DNA from: Mimachlamys varia | Taxonomy: Eukaryota; Mollusca; Bivalvia; Pectinida; Pectinidae | Length of the DNA stretch: 64,000 bases | Reading direction: 5' to 3' | Assembly (NCBI GenBank): GCA_947623455.1 | Contig: OX392529.1 | Coordinates: 60,035,186 to 60,099,185, forward strand | In this document: one piece after another, positions 1-11,457 of the stretch | How the letters are laid out: every line of letters begins with the position of its first letter | How positions within the stretch are numbered: the first letter of the stretch is position 1 | The notes under the pieces: generated by a model | The model's database searches: none | Told to the model about the DNA's origin: nothing | What the model saw: only the letters and a program-made list of their open reading frames with translations | Translations under genes and position numbers: made by a program

Positions 1-480
1 ATATGAAGTTGTGCCCCCTGAAGTTAATTTGGATTTCGGACCTTTTATGTAAAAAAAACCCACACAATTTTGTCTGGCTATATGCATTCCCCCAGTTTTC
101 AACAAATCTTTCTGAAATTTTGTGGAAATAAACAGTACAGTATGAAAATGTGCTCCCTGAAGTAAATGTGCATTTTCGACCCTTTGCAGAGAGTTATCCC
201 CCTTTTTATATAAAAAAGAACACAATTTTTTCTGTCTATGCAACAAAATTTCAAAAGGATCCATTGAAAGCTGTTTCAATGGATCTTTTTGAAATTTTGT
301 TGGAATAGCCTGTACAATATGCAGATGTGCCCCTGAAGTGACTTAACATTTCAACCCTTTTCAGAGAGTTATCCCCCTTTTATATAAAAAATGAACAAAA
401 TTTTTTCCAGATATGAATTTCAACTTTCAATGGAAATTAAAAAAAAAAAATTTTTGTGGGAATAGACTGTACAATATGAA
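1..480. repeat. Imperfect tandem repeat, about 3 copies of ~160-180 bp
   Basis: A motif of the form ATGAAGTTGTGCCCCCTGAAG recurs with changes near 3, 143, 319 and 476. Each copy is followed by a stretch containing AGAGTTATCCCCC and then by AAATTTTGT-rich sequence. No coding potential is visible. It lies upstream of the first visible MPPED exon and is probably intronic. Confidence 0.6.
241..302. repeat. Long near-perfect inverted repeat (29-bp arms, 4-base loop)
   Basis: Arms at 241-269 and 274-302 are reverse complements at 28 of 29 positions, around the loop GCTG. The single mismatch would be a G:U pair in one RNA strand. It would form a strong hairpin in DNA or RNA. It sits inside the ~160-180-bp repeat and its function is unknown. 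Confidence 0.85.
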
Positions 481-589
481 GATGTCCTTTTATTGAATTT
501 AAAGGACTGAAACTTATTTTGGTTATGATACCTATTTTCACTTGTGCCCCAACCAAGGCCATCAAAGACTGTATTTTATATTTCTTAAG

Positions 590-705
590 GCAGCCAACAT
601 TTGGAGGTTGGGGATTCAATTTGCCACGTGGACAAAAGCTTCTGGATAAATGGAATATGATCCCATCTGATACAGACATCTTGGTTACCCATGGCCCTCC
701 TGTTG
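590..705 (+). CDS. MPPED1/2: MPPED exon (first one in the window)
   Basis: The acceptor TTCTTAAG precedes base 590, whose G would complete a tryptophan codon (TG|G), fitting the W-Q-P expected here. The exon encodes QPTFGGWGFNLPRG through DILVTHGPPV and ends with G|GTAAGG in phase 1. The histidine of THGPP is the expected metal ligand. Confidence 0.9.
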
Positions 706-3700
706 GTAAGGCTAGTTAAATGAGAGATACAAGCCTAATTATTAGCTCACCTGGCCCTGAAGCTTATGCGATGGTGCTGTGTCCGTTGTCTGTCTGTCAA
801 TTTTTCCTTTAAACGGCTTCTTCTGAATTACCAAAGGCCTAGTGACATGAAATTTAGCTGGTAACTTTCTAGGAAGGAACTAAGCAAAGCTTGCTAAAAA
901 AATCACTTTGACCTACTTTCAAGGTCACAGGGGTCAAATATGTTGAAACCTTCAAACAACTTCTTCTGAAATACCGTCAGGCATAGAGACCTTTTATTTG
1001 ACTTGTAGCTTCCTTGAATGAAGCCGAATAAAGTTTGCGAAAAGAAACAACCTTGACCTATATTCAAGGTCAAATGTGTCAAATCTATTGTAATCTTTAA
1101 ATGACTTCTTCTGATTAACCAAAAGGCCTAGAGACATGATATTTGTGTGGTAGCTTCTTGGAAGAAGCCGAGCAAACTTTGCAAATGAAATGACTTTGAC
1201 CCATATTCAAGATTGTAGGGGTCAAATCTGTTAAATCATGTAAATGACTTATTCTGAAATACCAAAAGATCTAGAAGCATGATATTTGGCTGAAAAGTTT
1301 CTTGGATAAAGCCCAACAAAGGTTGCGAAAATAAATGAGCTTGACCCATGTTCAAGGTCACAGGGTTCAGATCAAGATGTATCCAGCTTCAAATAAGGAA
1401 GCTACTAGCCAAATATCATGATGATTCTAGACATTTTAGTTAATCGGAAGAATTCGTTTTAAGGATTTGGTCTGTGGGATGCTGGGATGAAGGGCTACCA
1501 AGTTTGTTTAAATGAATGACCTTGACCTGCCTTCAAGGGGTCAAATATGTCAATATCTTAAAATCATGAATGGCTAAAATTATATACATCGTAAAGTCAG
1601 ATGACCGCTAAGGCCCGTTGGGTCTCTTGTTGCTGATGACGGCATTGATTAGTGTTTCTATAGGAAATGTACAAATTATGAATAGGTTAACCGTTCATAT
1701 AAATGTTTTGAGTAACCAATGAATGATTTTAATCTGATTTGCCAACCTAACTAATGATCTACATTTTTGGTAAATTATAAGTTAAGCCTTGGATGATAGT
1801 CTAATTATCTAACTGTTAGGTAAAGTCTAGTTAAACCAGGGATGATAGTCTAATTATCTAACTGTTAGGTAAAGTCTAGTTAAACCAGGGATGATAGTCT
1901 AATTATCTAACTGTTAGGTAAAGTCTAGTTAAACCAGGGATGATAATCTAATTATCTAACTGTTAGGTAAAGTCTATAGTCAAACAAGGGATGATAGTCT
2001 AATGATCTAACTGTTAGGTAAAGTCTATAGTTAAACCAGGGATGATAGTCTAATTATCTAACTGTTAGGTAAAGTCTAGTTAAACCAGGGATGATAATCT
2101 AATTATCTAACTGTTAGGTAAAGTCTATAGTCAAACAAGGGATGATAGTCTAATGATCTAACTGTTAGGTAAAGTCTAGTTAAACCAGGGATGATAGTCT
2201 AATTATCTAACTGTTAGGTAAAGTCTAGTTAAACCAGGGATGATAATCTAATGATCTAACTGTTAGGTAAAGTCTAGTTAAACCAGGGATGATAGTCTAA
2301 TTATCTAACTGTTAGGTAAAGTCTATAGTTAAACCAGGGATGATAGTCTAATGATCTAACTGTTAGGTAAAGTCTATAGTTAAACCAGGGATGATAGTCT
2401 AATTATCTAACTGTTAGGTAAAGTCTAGTTAAACCAGGGATGATAGTCTAATTATCTAACTGTTAGGTAAAGTCTAGTTAAACCAGGGATGATAGTCTAA
2501 TGATCTAACTGTTAGGTAAAGTCTATAGTTAAACCAGGGATGATAGTCTAATTATCTAACTGTTAGGTAAAGTCTAGTTAAACCAGGGATGATAGTCTAA
2601 TTATCTAACTGTTAGGTAAAGTCTAGTTAAACCAGGGATGATAATCTAATGATCTAACTGTTAGGTAAAGTCTAGTTAAACCAGGGATGATAGTCTAATT
2701 ATCTAACTGTTAGGTAAAGTCTAGATAAACCAGGGATGATAGTCTAATTATCTTACTGTTAGGTAAAGTCTAGTTAAACCAGGGATGATAGTCTAATTAT
2801 CTAACTGTTAGGTAAAGTCTAGTTAAACCAGGGATGATAGTCTAATGATCTAACTGTTAGGTAAAGTCTATAGTTAAACCAGGGATGATAGTCTAATTAT
2901 CTAACTGTTAGGTAAAGTCTAGTTAAACCAGGGATGATAGTCTAATTATCTAACTGTTAGGTAAAGTCTAGTTAAACCAGGGATGATAGTCTAATGATCT
3001 AACTGTTAGGTAAAGTCTATAGTTAAACCAGGGATGATAGTCTAATTATCTAACTGTTAGGTAATGTCTAGTTAAACCAGGGATGATAGTCTAATTATCT
3101 AACTGTTAGGTAAAGTCTAGTTAAACCAGGGATGATAGTCTAATGATCTAACTGTTAGGTAAAGTCTATAGTTAAACCAGGGATGATAGTCTAATTATCT
3201 AACTGTTAGGTAAAGTCTAGTTAAACCAGGGATGATAGTCTAATTATCTAACTGTTAGGTAAAGTCTAGTTAAACCAGGGATGATAGTCTAATGATCTAA
3301 CTGTTAGGTAAAGTCTAGTTAAACCAGGGATGATAATCTAATGATCTAACTGTTAGGTAAAGTCTAGTTAAACCAGGGATGATAGTCTAATTATCTAACT
3401 GTAAGGTAAAGTCTAGATAAACCAGGGATGATAGTCTAATTATCTTACTGTTAGGTAAAGTCTATAGTTAAACCAGGGATGATAGTCTAATGATCTAACT
3501 GTTAGGTAAAGTCTAGTTAAACCAGGGATGATTGTCTAATGTTCTAACTGTTAGGTAAAGTCTAGTTAAACCAGGGATGATAATCTAATGATCTAACTGT
3601 TAGGTAAAGTCTAGTTAAACCAGGGATGATAGTCTAATTATCAAACTGTTAGGTAAAGTCTAGTTAAACCAGGGATGATAATCTAATTATCTAACTGTTA

Positions 3701-6700
3701 GGTAAAGTCTAGATAAACCAGGGATGATAGTCTAATTATCTTACTGTGAGGTAAAGTCTATAGTTAAACCAGGGATGATAGTCTAATGATCTTACTGTTA
3801 GGTAAAGTCTAGTTAAACCAGGGATGATAGTCTAATTATCTAACTGTTAGGTAAAGTCTATAGTTAAACCAGGGATGATAGTCTAATGTTCTAACTGTTA
3901 GGTAAAGTCTAGTTAAACCAGGGATGATAATCTAATTATCTAACTGTTAGGTAAAGTCTATAGTCAAACAAGGGATGATAGTCTAATGATCTAACTGTTA
4001 GGTAAAGTCTAGTTAAACCAGGGATGATAGTCTAATTATCTAACTGTTAGGTAAAGTCTAGTTAAACCAGGGATGATAGTCTAATTATCTAACTGTTAGG
4101 TAAAGTCTAGTTAAACCAGGGATGATAATCTAATGATCTAACTGTTAGGTAAAGTCTAGTTAAACCAGGGATGATAGTCTAATTATCTAACTGTTAGGTA
4201 AAGTCTATAGTCAAACAAGGGATGATAGTCAAATGATCTAACTGTTAGGTAAAGTCTAGTTAAACCAGGGATGATAGTCTAATGATCTAACTGTTAGGTA
4301 AAGTCTATAGTTAAACCAGGGATGATAGTCTAATTATCTAACTGTTAGGTAAAGTCTAGTTAAACCAGGGATGATAGTCTAATTATCTAACTGTTAGGTA
4401 AAGTCTAGTTAAACCAGGGATGATAATCTAATGATCTAACTGTTAGGTAAAGTCTAGTTAAACCAGGGATGATAGTCTAATGTTCTAACTGTTAGGTAAA
4501 GTCTAGTCAAACCAGGGATGATAGTCTAATTATCTAACTGTTAGGTAAAGTCTAGTTAAACCAGGGATGATAGTCTAATTATCTAACTGTTAGGTAAAGT
4601 CTAGTTAAACCAGGGATGATAGTCTAATTATCTAACTGTTAGGTAAAGTCTATAGTTAAACCAGGGATGATTGTCTAATGATCTAACTGTTAGGTAAAGT
4701 CTAGTTAAACCAAGGATGATAATCTAATTATCAAACTGTTAGGTAAAGTCTAGTTAAACCAGGGATGATAGTCTAATTATCTAACTGTTAGGTAAAGTCT
4801 AGTTAAACCAGGGATGATAATCTAATTATCTAACTGTTAGGTAAAGTCTATAGTTAAACCAGGGATGATAGTCTAATTATCTAACTGTTAGGTAAAGTCT
4901 AGTTAAACCAGGGATGATAGTCTAATTATCTAACTGTTAGGTAAAGTCTATAGTCAAACCAGGGATGATAGTCTAATTATCTAACTGTTAGGTAAAGTCT
5001 ATAGTTAAACCAGGGATGATTGTCTAATGTTCTAACTGTTAGGTAAAGTCTAGTTAAACCAGGGATGATAGTCTAATTATCTAACTGTTAGGTAAAGTCT
5101 AGTTAAACCAGGGATGATAGTCTAATGATCTAACTGTTAGGTAAAGTCTAGATAAACCAGGGATGATAGTCTAATTATCTAACTGTTAGGTAAAGTCTAT
5201 AGTCAAACAAGGGATGATAGTCTAATTATCTAACTGTTAGGTAAAGTCTATAGTCAAACAAGGGATGATAGTCTAATGATCTAACTGTTAGGTAAAGTCT
5301 AGTTAAACCAGGGATGATAGTCTAATTATCTAACTGTTAGGTAAAGTCTATAGTCAAACAAGGGATGATAGTCTAATTATCTAACTGTTAGGTAAAGTCT
5401 ATAGTCAAACAAGGGATGATAGTCTAATGATCTAACTGTTAGGTAAAGTCTAGTCAAACAAGGGATGATAGTCTAATTATCTAGTTAAGTTAAACAAGGG
5501 GCTGGTATATTTCAGTAAAAGTCTATTATAAGTTAAACAAGGGGCTGGTATATTTATATACCAGTAAAAGTCTATTATAAGTTAAACAAGGGGCTGATAT
5601 CAGTGAGTGGAGAAGACATTACAGTGTTTTGCCATTTTGTTTACAGGTCATGGTGATTACTGTTTTGATGGCCACAGAGCAGGTTGTGTAGAACTTCTGT
5701 CTACCGTACAAGAACGAGTCAAGCCCCAATACCATGTGTTTGGACATATTCATGAAGGTACATGCAAGGGGGTCTTACAAGACTTCAATAAACCAAACAA
5801 TAACATGTACAAATATTTGTAATCATCAGGTTGGAAAATATTAAACTGAATGTAAAGATTATTTTACACTTTAGTTGAAGTACATGTACAAAATTAAAAT
5901 CTAATTTGACCCAAAGGGTCAGGGTGACCTTAGTAGCCATCTTGCATCATCGGTTGCCATATGCTGTGAGCCATGCGTAAACTGATTTACTTTCAAGGTC
6001 ACAGAGGTCAAATGTCTAAAAATCTTCAAAAAACTTCTTTTCATTAAACGAAAGGCCCAGGTTACTGATATTTGGCCTGTAGCATATTTGAAAGAAGGGC
6101 AACCAGAATTACATGTCTGAAAATCTTCAAGCAACTTCTCCTCAATAACCAAAAGGCCTGGGGTTCTGATATTTGGTCTGTCACATGCTGGGATGAAGGG
6201 CTACCAAGTTTTGTAAAATGAATGACCTTAACCCAGTTTCAAGGTCACAGGAGTCAAATGCCTCAAAATCTTTCAGCAATTTCAAGTCCTGAAATCACCT
6301 TACTCAAATGTTGTATATCTGTTCCCCTTGGTGTACCCATATAATTTTGAGTTGTATGAAAAAATCTAAATCTTGGATTTTGAGAGTTAAAGTTTGTTAA
6401 TGCGATTTCTAGAAAAGTACAATTATCTTTCTCATAGTAATGGTATAGGTTCTTCTAGGTCCTGATTTATATTTTGAGGTTGAGAAACAAAATGGCAAAC
6501 AGTTTTGTCATCTTGGACTTTGATAAATGAAATTTGTTATTGCTTTTCCTGTTAAAATACTACATATATCTTTCCCAAATTAATCTGGGGTTTTTAGTTG
6601 TGACTATAGTAATTAAAGTTTTAGACAAATCCAAAAAAAAAAAATTGCTGACAGACAACCATCTTTGATTTTGACAGTTAAAAGTTGTAATCGATATGTA

Positions 6701-7153
6701 TCTTTCTCAGATTAGGTGTGATGGTTCCCCTTGGTCCCTAGTTGTGCCCATGTAATTTTGAGACTGATGAAACTCAACAATATAAAATTAAAATTGAAGT
6801 AACCACATGATGCTGAGCAGTTAGGACCAAACTTACTCATAAAACTATTGAACATCTTACAATGGTGGGCGCAAAGACATGAACCGCTAGTTAAAGATGA
6901 AATTATACTTACAGGTTACGGTATCACCACTGACGGATTAACAACTTATATCAATGCCTCTACATGTACGTTGAGATACCAACCCCACAATCCTGCTGTG
7001 ATATTTGATTTCCCTCTTCCTGAGGGGCATTCAAAGGAAGATACCTTAGACCTGTGTGTAAAACCTGCTGAAGCTGTTGAAACACCAACATGGTCGCAAA
7101 GGAATGAACTCAATGAGGATGCTGATGATGTTGAATTTACTAATGAAGTTTAA
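590..7153 (+). CDS. MPPED1/2: Metallophosphoesterase of the MPPED1/MPPED2 (UPF0046) family, C-terminal half, three exons (gene span)
   Basis: Exons 590-705, 5647-5757 and 6915-7153 join with consistent GT-AG sites and phases and encode about 154 residues. The protein carries the family segments WGFNLPRGQ, DILVTHGPP, GCVELLSTV, HVFGHIHEGYGI and YINAS, followed by an acidic tail. In this family, binuclear-metal phosphodiesterases, the histidines of THGPP and of the GHxH motif bind metal. Here GHIH is intact, as I recall for MPPED1; as I recall, mammalian MPPED2 has glycine at the first of these histidines. The usual protein is about 290-330 residues, so N-terminal exons with the first metal-binding motifs lie before the window. 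The tail after IFDFPLP (about 45 residues, many D and E) looks lineage-specific. The family is certain; the vertebrate paralogue name cannot be assigned, and the gene may be co-orthologous to both. Confidence 0.92.
742..1632 (-). mobile_element. ACAAGAGGCCC-type interspersed element, reverse orientation
   Basis: It begins on the + strand with AGCTCACCTGGCCC and ends with GGCCCGTTGGGTCTCTTGTT, the reverse complements of the 3' and 5' ends of the other copies in this window. The core repeats blocks containing TTCAAGGTCA and a CTTCTTCTGAAATACC-like segment. There is no ORF, so it is non-autonomous. It lies about 36 bp after the MPPED donor and separates that donor from the satellite that resembles it. 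Confidence 0.75.
1781..5485. repeat. Large intronic satellite, 49/51-bp unit, about 75 copies
   Basis: The unit reads GGGATGATAGTCTAATTATC then TAACTGTTAGGTAAAGTC then TAGTTAAACCA. A 51-bp variant has TATAGTTAAACCA. AATTATC and AATGATC variants alternate; between about 2400 and 3300 a higher-order trimer (49+49+51 bp) recurs. Copies are very similar, suggesting recent homogenisation. Every unit contains TTAG|GTAAAG, a 5' splice-site-like sequence in the sense strand of MPPED. The unit aligns to the real donor region of the MPPED exon at 698-748. A degenerate unit is visible at about 1750-1795. Confidence 0.95.
5486..5600. repeat. Short tandem repeat, ~2.5 copies of a 40-50-bp unit
   Basis: AAGTTAAACAAGGGGCTGGT and AGTAAAAGTCTATTATA alternate. 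It continues directly from the satellite and shares TTAAACAAGG with its AAACAAGG variants. It ends about 50 bp before the next MPPED exon. Confidence 0.7.
5647..5757 (+). CDS. MPPED1/2: MPPED exon (second in the window)
   Basis: It follows the acceptor TTTACAG. The first two bases complete a glycine. It encodes GHGDYCFDGHRAGCVELL on to YHVFGHIHEG, including the GHxH metal-binding motif, and ends G|GTACAT in phase 1. The preceding intron is about 4.9 kb and is mostly satellite. Confidence 0.9.
5758..6914. other. MPPED last intron, filled with old interspersed repeats
   Basis: 5900-6290 holds two or three degraded ~190-bp blocks with TTTCAAGGTCACAG, the core of the ACAAGAGGCCC elements. 6300-6800 holds a second weak tandem with GTTCCCCTTGG and TAATTTTGAG. 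No extra exon is seen. Confidence 0.55.
6915..7153 (+). CDS. MPPED1/2: MPPED terminal coding exon
   Basis: The acceptor is ATACTTACAG. It encodes YGITTDGLTTYINASTCTLR, then NPAVIFDFPLP, then an acidic tail ending EFTNEV and a TAA stop. No AATAAA signal is obvious in the next 150 bases. Confidence 0.9.
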
Positions 7154-7327
7154 CATTTAAAGGAGATATTTTATTGTATATGTTCATACTTTTTACTCCG
7201 GAAACTTATTTATTAATTTCATATACACTCTACAAATACATTATATTTGTTTATTTGTTGACATTTCATTTCTGGAATATTTTTCCAAAAACATATTGAA
7301 TTTTACTCAATTTTTGTTGTTTTTTAA

Positions 7328-7520
7328 GCTCACCTGGTCCAAAGGACCAAGGTGAGCTTATGCCAAACTGTGGTGTACTTCCTCGGTCAATCTGTGGTCC
7401 ATCAACAATTTTTTAAACGACTTTTCCATAACCACTGATTGGAAATGTACCTAACTTGGCCTGAAGCATCCCTAGGATTCAAAATTGTACAAATTGTAAA
7501 AATGGTATGACTGGGGGTAA
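7328..7520 (-). mobile_element. Fragment of an ACAAGAGGCCC-type element, hairpin end
   Basis: TAAGCTCACCTGGTCC and GGACCAAGGTGAGCTTA form the terminal hairpin. The following ~150 bases match the reverse complement of the element at 19,742-20,031 (AACCACTGAT, GCATCCCTAGGATTC). Confidence 0.7.
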
Positions 7521-7627
7521 GGGGTGGGGCCAAAATACTTTTTATCTTTGATTCGATTGAGATCCCTACCCCAAAACTATATAATTACCATAATAACCTA
7601 CATACAGTTCCTCTGGGCCTCTTTACA

Positions 7628-7630
7628 CCC

Positions 7631-7661
<31 letters not shown>

Positions 7662-7680
7662 ACACCACACACACACACAA
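7628..7680. repeat. Poly-C run followed by (CA)n
   Basis: About 20 C bases are followed by CA dinucleotides. Run length may be unreliable in the assembly. Confidence 0.9.
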
Positions 7681-7849
7681 CGAAGTTAGGGCGGAAGTGT
7701 TCTAGAATTGGGTTGTCTGTCTATAGACAACAATGGCTGATCATGACTACTCCTACTGAAATACATTCAATGAAACTTGTTGGCAATAACTCTTTGACAA
7801 TGATACTCGGACATCGGACAGGACAATGATTGACAATGATACTCGGTTC

Positions 7850-8090
7850 TCATTTTAAGAACTTGATGTTTATTTGGATGTGACAAAGATTTACATGGCG
7901 GGTGTCGTCGATGAAGCAGAAGACGCTTACTCTTCCGGAACACCTGGTGTAAGTCTCTTGTACTTTTGCAAGGGTCTCCATGTAAATCTTTCCTTTGTTC
8001 AAATTTTGCCCCTGGTTTAATCGATTTTGAGTTTGGATTATGATTATGTTGACGCTTCGGTATTCTCTTATTTTATCTTATACATTGTAG
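7850..8090 (+). mobile_element. 3' tail fragment of a Penelope-like element
   Basis: It matches the segments downstream of the two reverse transcriptase remnants, at 10,970-11,195 and 13,700-13,880. Shared words include CGGTTCTCATTTT, GTCGTCGATGAA, CTTACTCTTCCGGAACACC and GTTTAATCGATTTTGAGTT. Only the tail is present here, as expected of 5'-truncated retroelement insertions. Confidence 0.65.
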
Positions 8091-8850
8091 ATGTGCGTAA
8101 TTTATATAAGTTTGAAATATTTGGTTGCCATGGTAACCAGGTGACTATACTTCCTTCTATTTTGGGGGAATTTTGTCCATACAACAGACAACTCCTCCTA
8201 AACCTATAAACCTATTTCAGTGGAACTATACAGGAATGTTAGCGACTGTGTAGGTATGCATGCAGAAGGTATATATGGTTCAGAAACTTCATAGGCTAAT
8301 ACATCTCAACGAGTAGTGATTGTTGCCGGGTTTTTATGACATTGACCCCTTGGACTTTGGTTAACTTACTGCGTTTTAGGTCAGTTTTGGCGCAAATACC
8401 AAGCCCATGGTCATGGAACTTCATAGGCTAATAATCTAAACGAGTAGTGCTGGTTGCAGGGATTTTTATGACGATGACCTTTGACATTGATCTCTGACAA
8501 AGTGGGAAGCGGGGGATCCATGTTTTACGCATTTCTAGTTTTTACCGACATTAAGTTGCCATGGTTACCAGGTCTTATAAACAGGTTTTTGTCGGAAAAT
8601 TTTGACCAAACAACGTACTCCTCCGAAACCAGTGAACCAATTTCAATGAAGCTTCACACGAATGATAGGGACACTGTGTATGGATATGCATGCTGGTTAT
8701 TTTATGCAGACTTTTGGTTGCCATGGTGACTAGGTCACTAGCCAGGGTTTTGTCTGGAAAACAACTCCTAAACCTGTGAACCAATTTCAATGAAACTACA
8801 CTGGAATATGTTAAGGGTGATATGTTGATGATGTATCTATTCTAATCTAT
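8091..8850. repeat. Degenerate tandem region with GGTTGCCATGGTAACCAGGT units
   Basis: GGTTGCCATGGT and CATGGTTACCAGGT variants occur near 8125, 8560 and 8710. AACTTCATAGGCTAATA occurs near 8285 and 8405. AAACC(T/A)GTGAACCAATTTCA is also repeated. It is an old module of an interspersed element with no gene. Confidence 0.55.
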
Positions 8851-9589
8851 TCAGTACTTTATGACTAGTACCGTTTAAAAGGCTTTTCCTCATTTTCCCT
8901 TATTGGGCGCCACCCCTCAAGCCCCATGAAGGTCAGAGTCGCCATTTATACAAAATCTGTTCCCCCTCTCCAAAGAATGTTTCTGACGAAATTTGGTTAA
9001 AATATAATCAGTACTTTATGACTAGTAGCAATTTAAAAGGATTTTCTCCATTTCCCCTATTTGGGCCCCATCCCTCCTCCCCCGGGGGGGGGGGGGGGGT
9101 TCTGAGTCACTATTCATACAAATCTGTTCCCCCTCCAAAGGATATTTCTGATCGAATTTATTCAGTACTTTATGACTTGTAGCTATTTAAAAGGCTTTTC
9201 CTTCATTTGCCTTATTCGGCCTCACCCTCCGGCCCCTGGGAGGTCAGAGTCGCCATTTATACAATACTTTTCCTCTATTTCTTCTCCCCTCTGGCCCCAG
9301 AGGTGTTACTCTCCTCCAAAGGATGATCCTGACCAAATTTGGTTCAAATTCATTCAGTACTTTATGACAAGTAGGAATTTAAAATGCTTTTCATCGGCAT
9401 TACAACAGTCTAACAGAATGCAGTGTTAAATTTGAAGACCTTTTGTTCACTTTAAATGGACCATTGGGTGTTAATTCGTACCACACTAGAGTACCTCTAC
9501 ACATGACATTATTCACTGTCTCGGACTGTCCAATTTCAAATGGCTAAACGTGAACATGCTGAATTATGATCACTTTCAGGGTGGGTAAA

Positions 9590-11195
9590 ATCTATCAGGC
9601 CCTCTACTCAGAAAAAGAATAAACAGTTGACGAAACAAAATGAAATCACAAGTCGATATTCTTGACCCCGATGTTTGAACAACACTCAACGACCTACATG
9701 ACAAGAATGTGTTTGTGTCTGCAGACAAGGCATCTACTAACCTGATGCTGGTTTGCAAACACTATTACATTCATTGTTTGCAAAATAGAACTTGGCCTGC
9801 TTGATAACCATTCCCAATACCCGTTAATGATAAAGACGCTGATTTACCTCGTCTATATTGGATACCTAAACCACACAAGGATCCTAATAAGCTATGCTTT
9901 ATCGCTAGCTAGTCTCATTGCTCAGCCAAGCCATTATCAAAACTTCTAACTACCATTCCTAGTACCGTTGAATCGGGGATTCAGTCTTATTGTGACACTG
10001 TATACTCAAGAAATGGCATTAATGGGATGTGGATTTTGAGCACCTCCTTCTAAAAAATGTTTCGTCCATCAAAACATTTGCTTTTTCTCTCTGTACACGA
10101 CCATACCACATACCAAACAGAAAGAACGTCTTCGTCTCATTATGAGAGCTTTCTTTTCCAAGAAAGTGAACGTCGATATAAATAAATGGCTGCATGTGAG
10201 CTATCTTGGAGCATACTTTGTGAAAAACACATTAAAAGCTAGGTTGAAATATACCGAGGAAGATATATTACGAATGATTGAATTCCTGGTTGAAAATAAC
10301 TTTGTTAAGTTCGGAGGAAATATTTTCCAACAGACTGTTGGCATTCCAATGGGCACTAACTGTGCACCACTTTTGGCTGACTTGTTTTTGTTTTCATACG
10401 AGGCTGGATTTATCGTTTATTCAATTTCACTTTCAGGTATATCGACGATGTGTTGTCTATAAACAACAAGAACTTTGCCGACCTAGTCGATCGTATATAC
10501 CCTACTGAACTTGAGATTAAAGACACAACACTCTCCTGCATCAGCTTCTTACCTCGATCTTTACTTAAGCTATATATGACCGACACGGGCAACTCAAATT
10601 ACTACGTAGCTGTTTGATAAACGTGACGATTTCGATTTTCCGATCGTGAACTTTCCCTTTCTTGATAGTAGCTTCTCCATCCTATGTTGTTTTCATATCG
10701 TGGTTGATTCGTTATTCTAGCTAGGGCTTGCTCTGAATATCGAGATTTCCGTGATAGATGTCAACAGTTGAAGAACGAAATTACGGCACACGGATTCGAG
10801 ATATGCAGGTTGATGAAGACAATTGGCAAGTTTTATGAAGACTATGGTCACGAATTTTGGTCGCTATCTTGATCTCATTGAGAAATATTTTGTATCTTTG
10901 TGTGATATGAAGATGGAGGTTTTTGAGTTTGCTAATTAGTGTGCTTACTTATTGTGATTGACAATATGATGACTCGGTTCTCATTTTGAGGATTGATGCT
11001 TACTTGGATGAAACAAAGATTTACATGGCGGTTGTCGTCGATGAAACAGAACACGCTTACTCTTCCGGAACACCTTGTCTTGTACTTTTACGAGAGTCTC
11101 CATGTACATCTTTCATTATTTCCATATTTTGCCCCCAGTTTAATCGATTTTGAGTTCGGATTATGGTTTTGTTGGCGCTTTTTGTATTCTCTGAT
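9590..11195 (+). pseudogene. Decayed Penelope-like reverse transcriptase, copy 1
   Basis: Separated frames give, in order: LYWIPKPHK near 9850; a TTIPH segment near 10,100 (usual reverse transcriptase motif A region); FQQTVGIPMGTNCAPLLADL near 10,325-10,385; and YIDDV at 10,438-10,452, the catalytic aspartate motif. YIDDV is in a different frame from GIPMG, so there is at least one frameshift plus several stops. The order and the GIPMGTNCAPLLADLF segment point to the Penelope-like group found in many marine invertebrates. The 3' non-coding tail follows from about 10,970. It is inactive. No GIY-YIG endonuclease domain was recognised. Confidence 0.75.
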
Positions 11196-11229
11196 TTCCC
11201 CCGCCCTTACTACCCCAGTGGGTTAATTA

Positions 11230-11457
11230 TAATAAAAACTTTATTTATTTTACAACAATTATGAAACAAGTTATACAACTTATATTAATTACTCTTGTTG
11301 GCCCGGATGTTAGCGCGCGAGGGATCTTATTGTGGGAGGAAACCGGAGTACCCGGAGAAAGGCAGGTGACCTCATACCTTTTCACGTCCGGTCGGCAAAT
11401 CGAACCCCGGCCGCCTTGGTGAAAGGCAAGTTCGCTATCCACTGCACCACCCGACTA
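11230..11457 (-). mobile_element. tRNA-derived SINE with a 16-bp target-site duplication
   Basis: Read on the - strand it has a pol III A-box-like TGGTGCAGTGG (11,439-11,449), then a degenerate B box GGTTCGATTTG (11,396-11,406), then a domain with CTCCGGTTTCCTCCCAC. It ends in an AT-rich tail at the low-coordinate side. Identical 16-bp direct repeats, CCCAGTGGGTTAATTA, flank it at 11,214-11,229 and 11,458-11,473. It is inserted in the module-type element, just after the Penelope-like tail. Confidence 0.88.

Noticed and set aside
7524..7829. 101-codon + strand frame
   Set aside because: It runs through a poly-C and (CA)n tract and has no recognisable domain.
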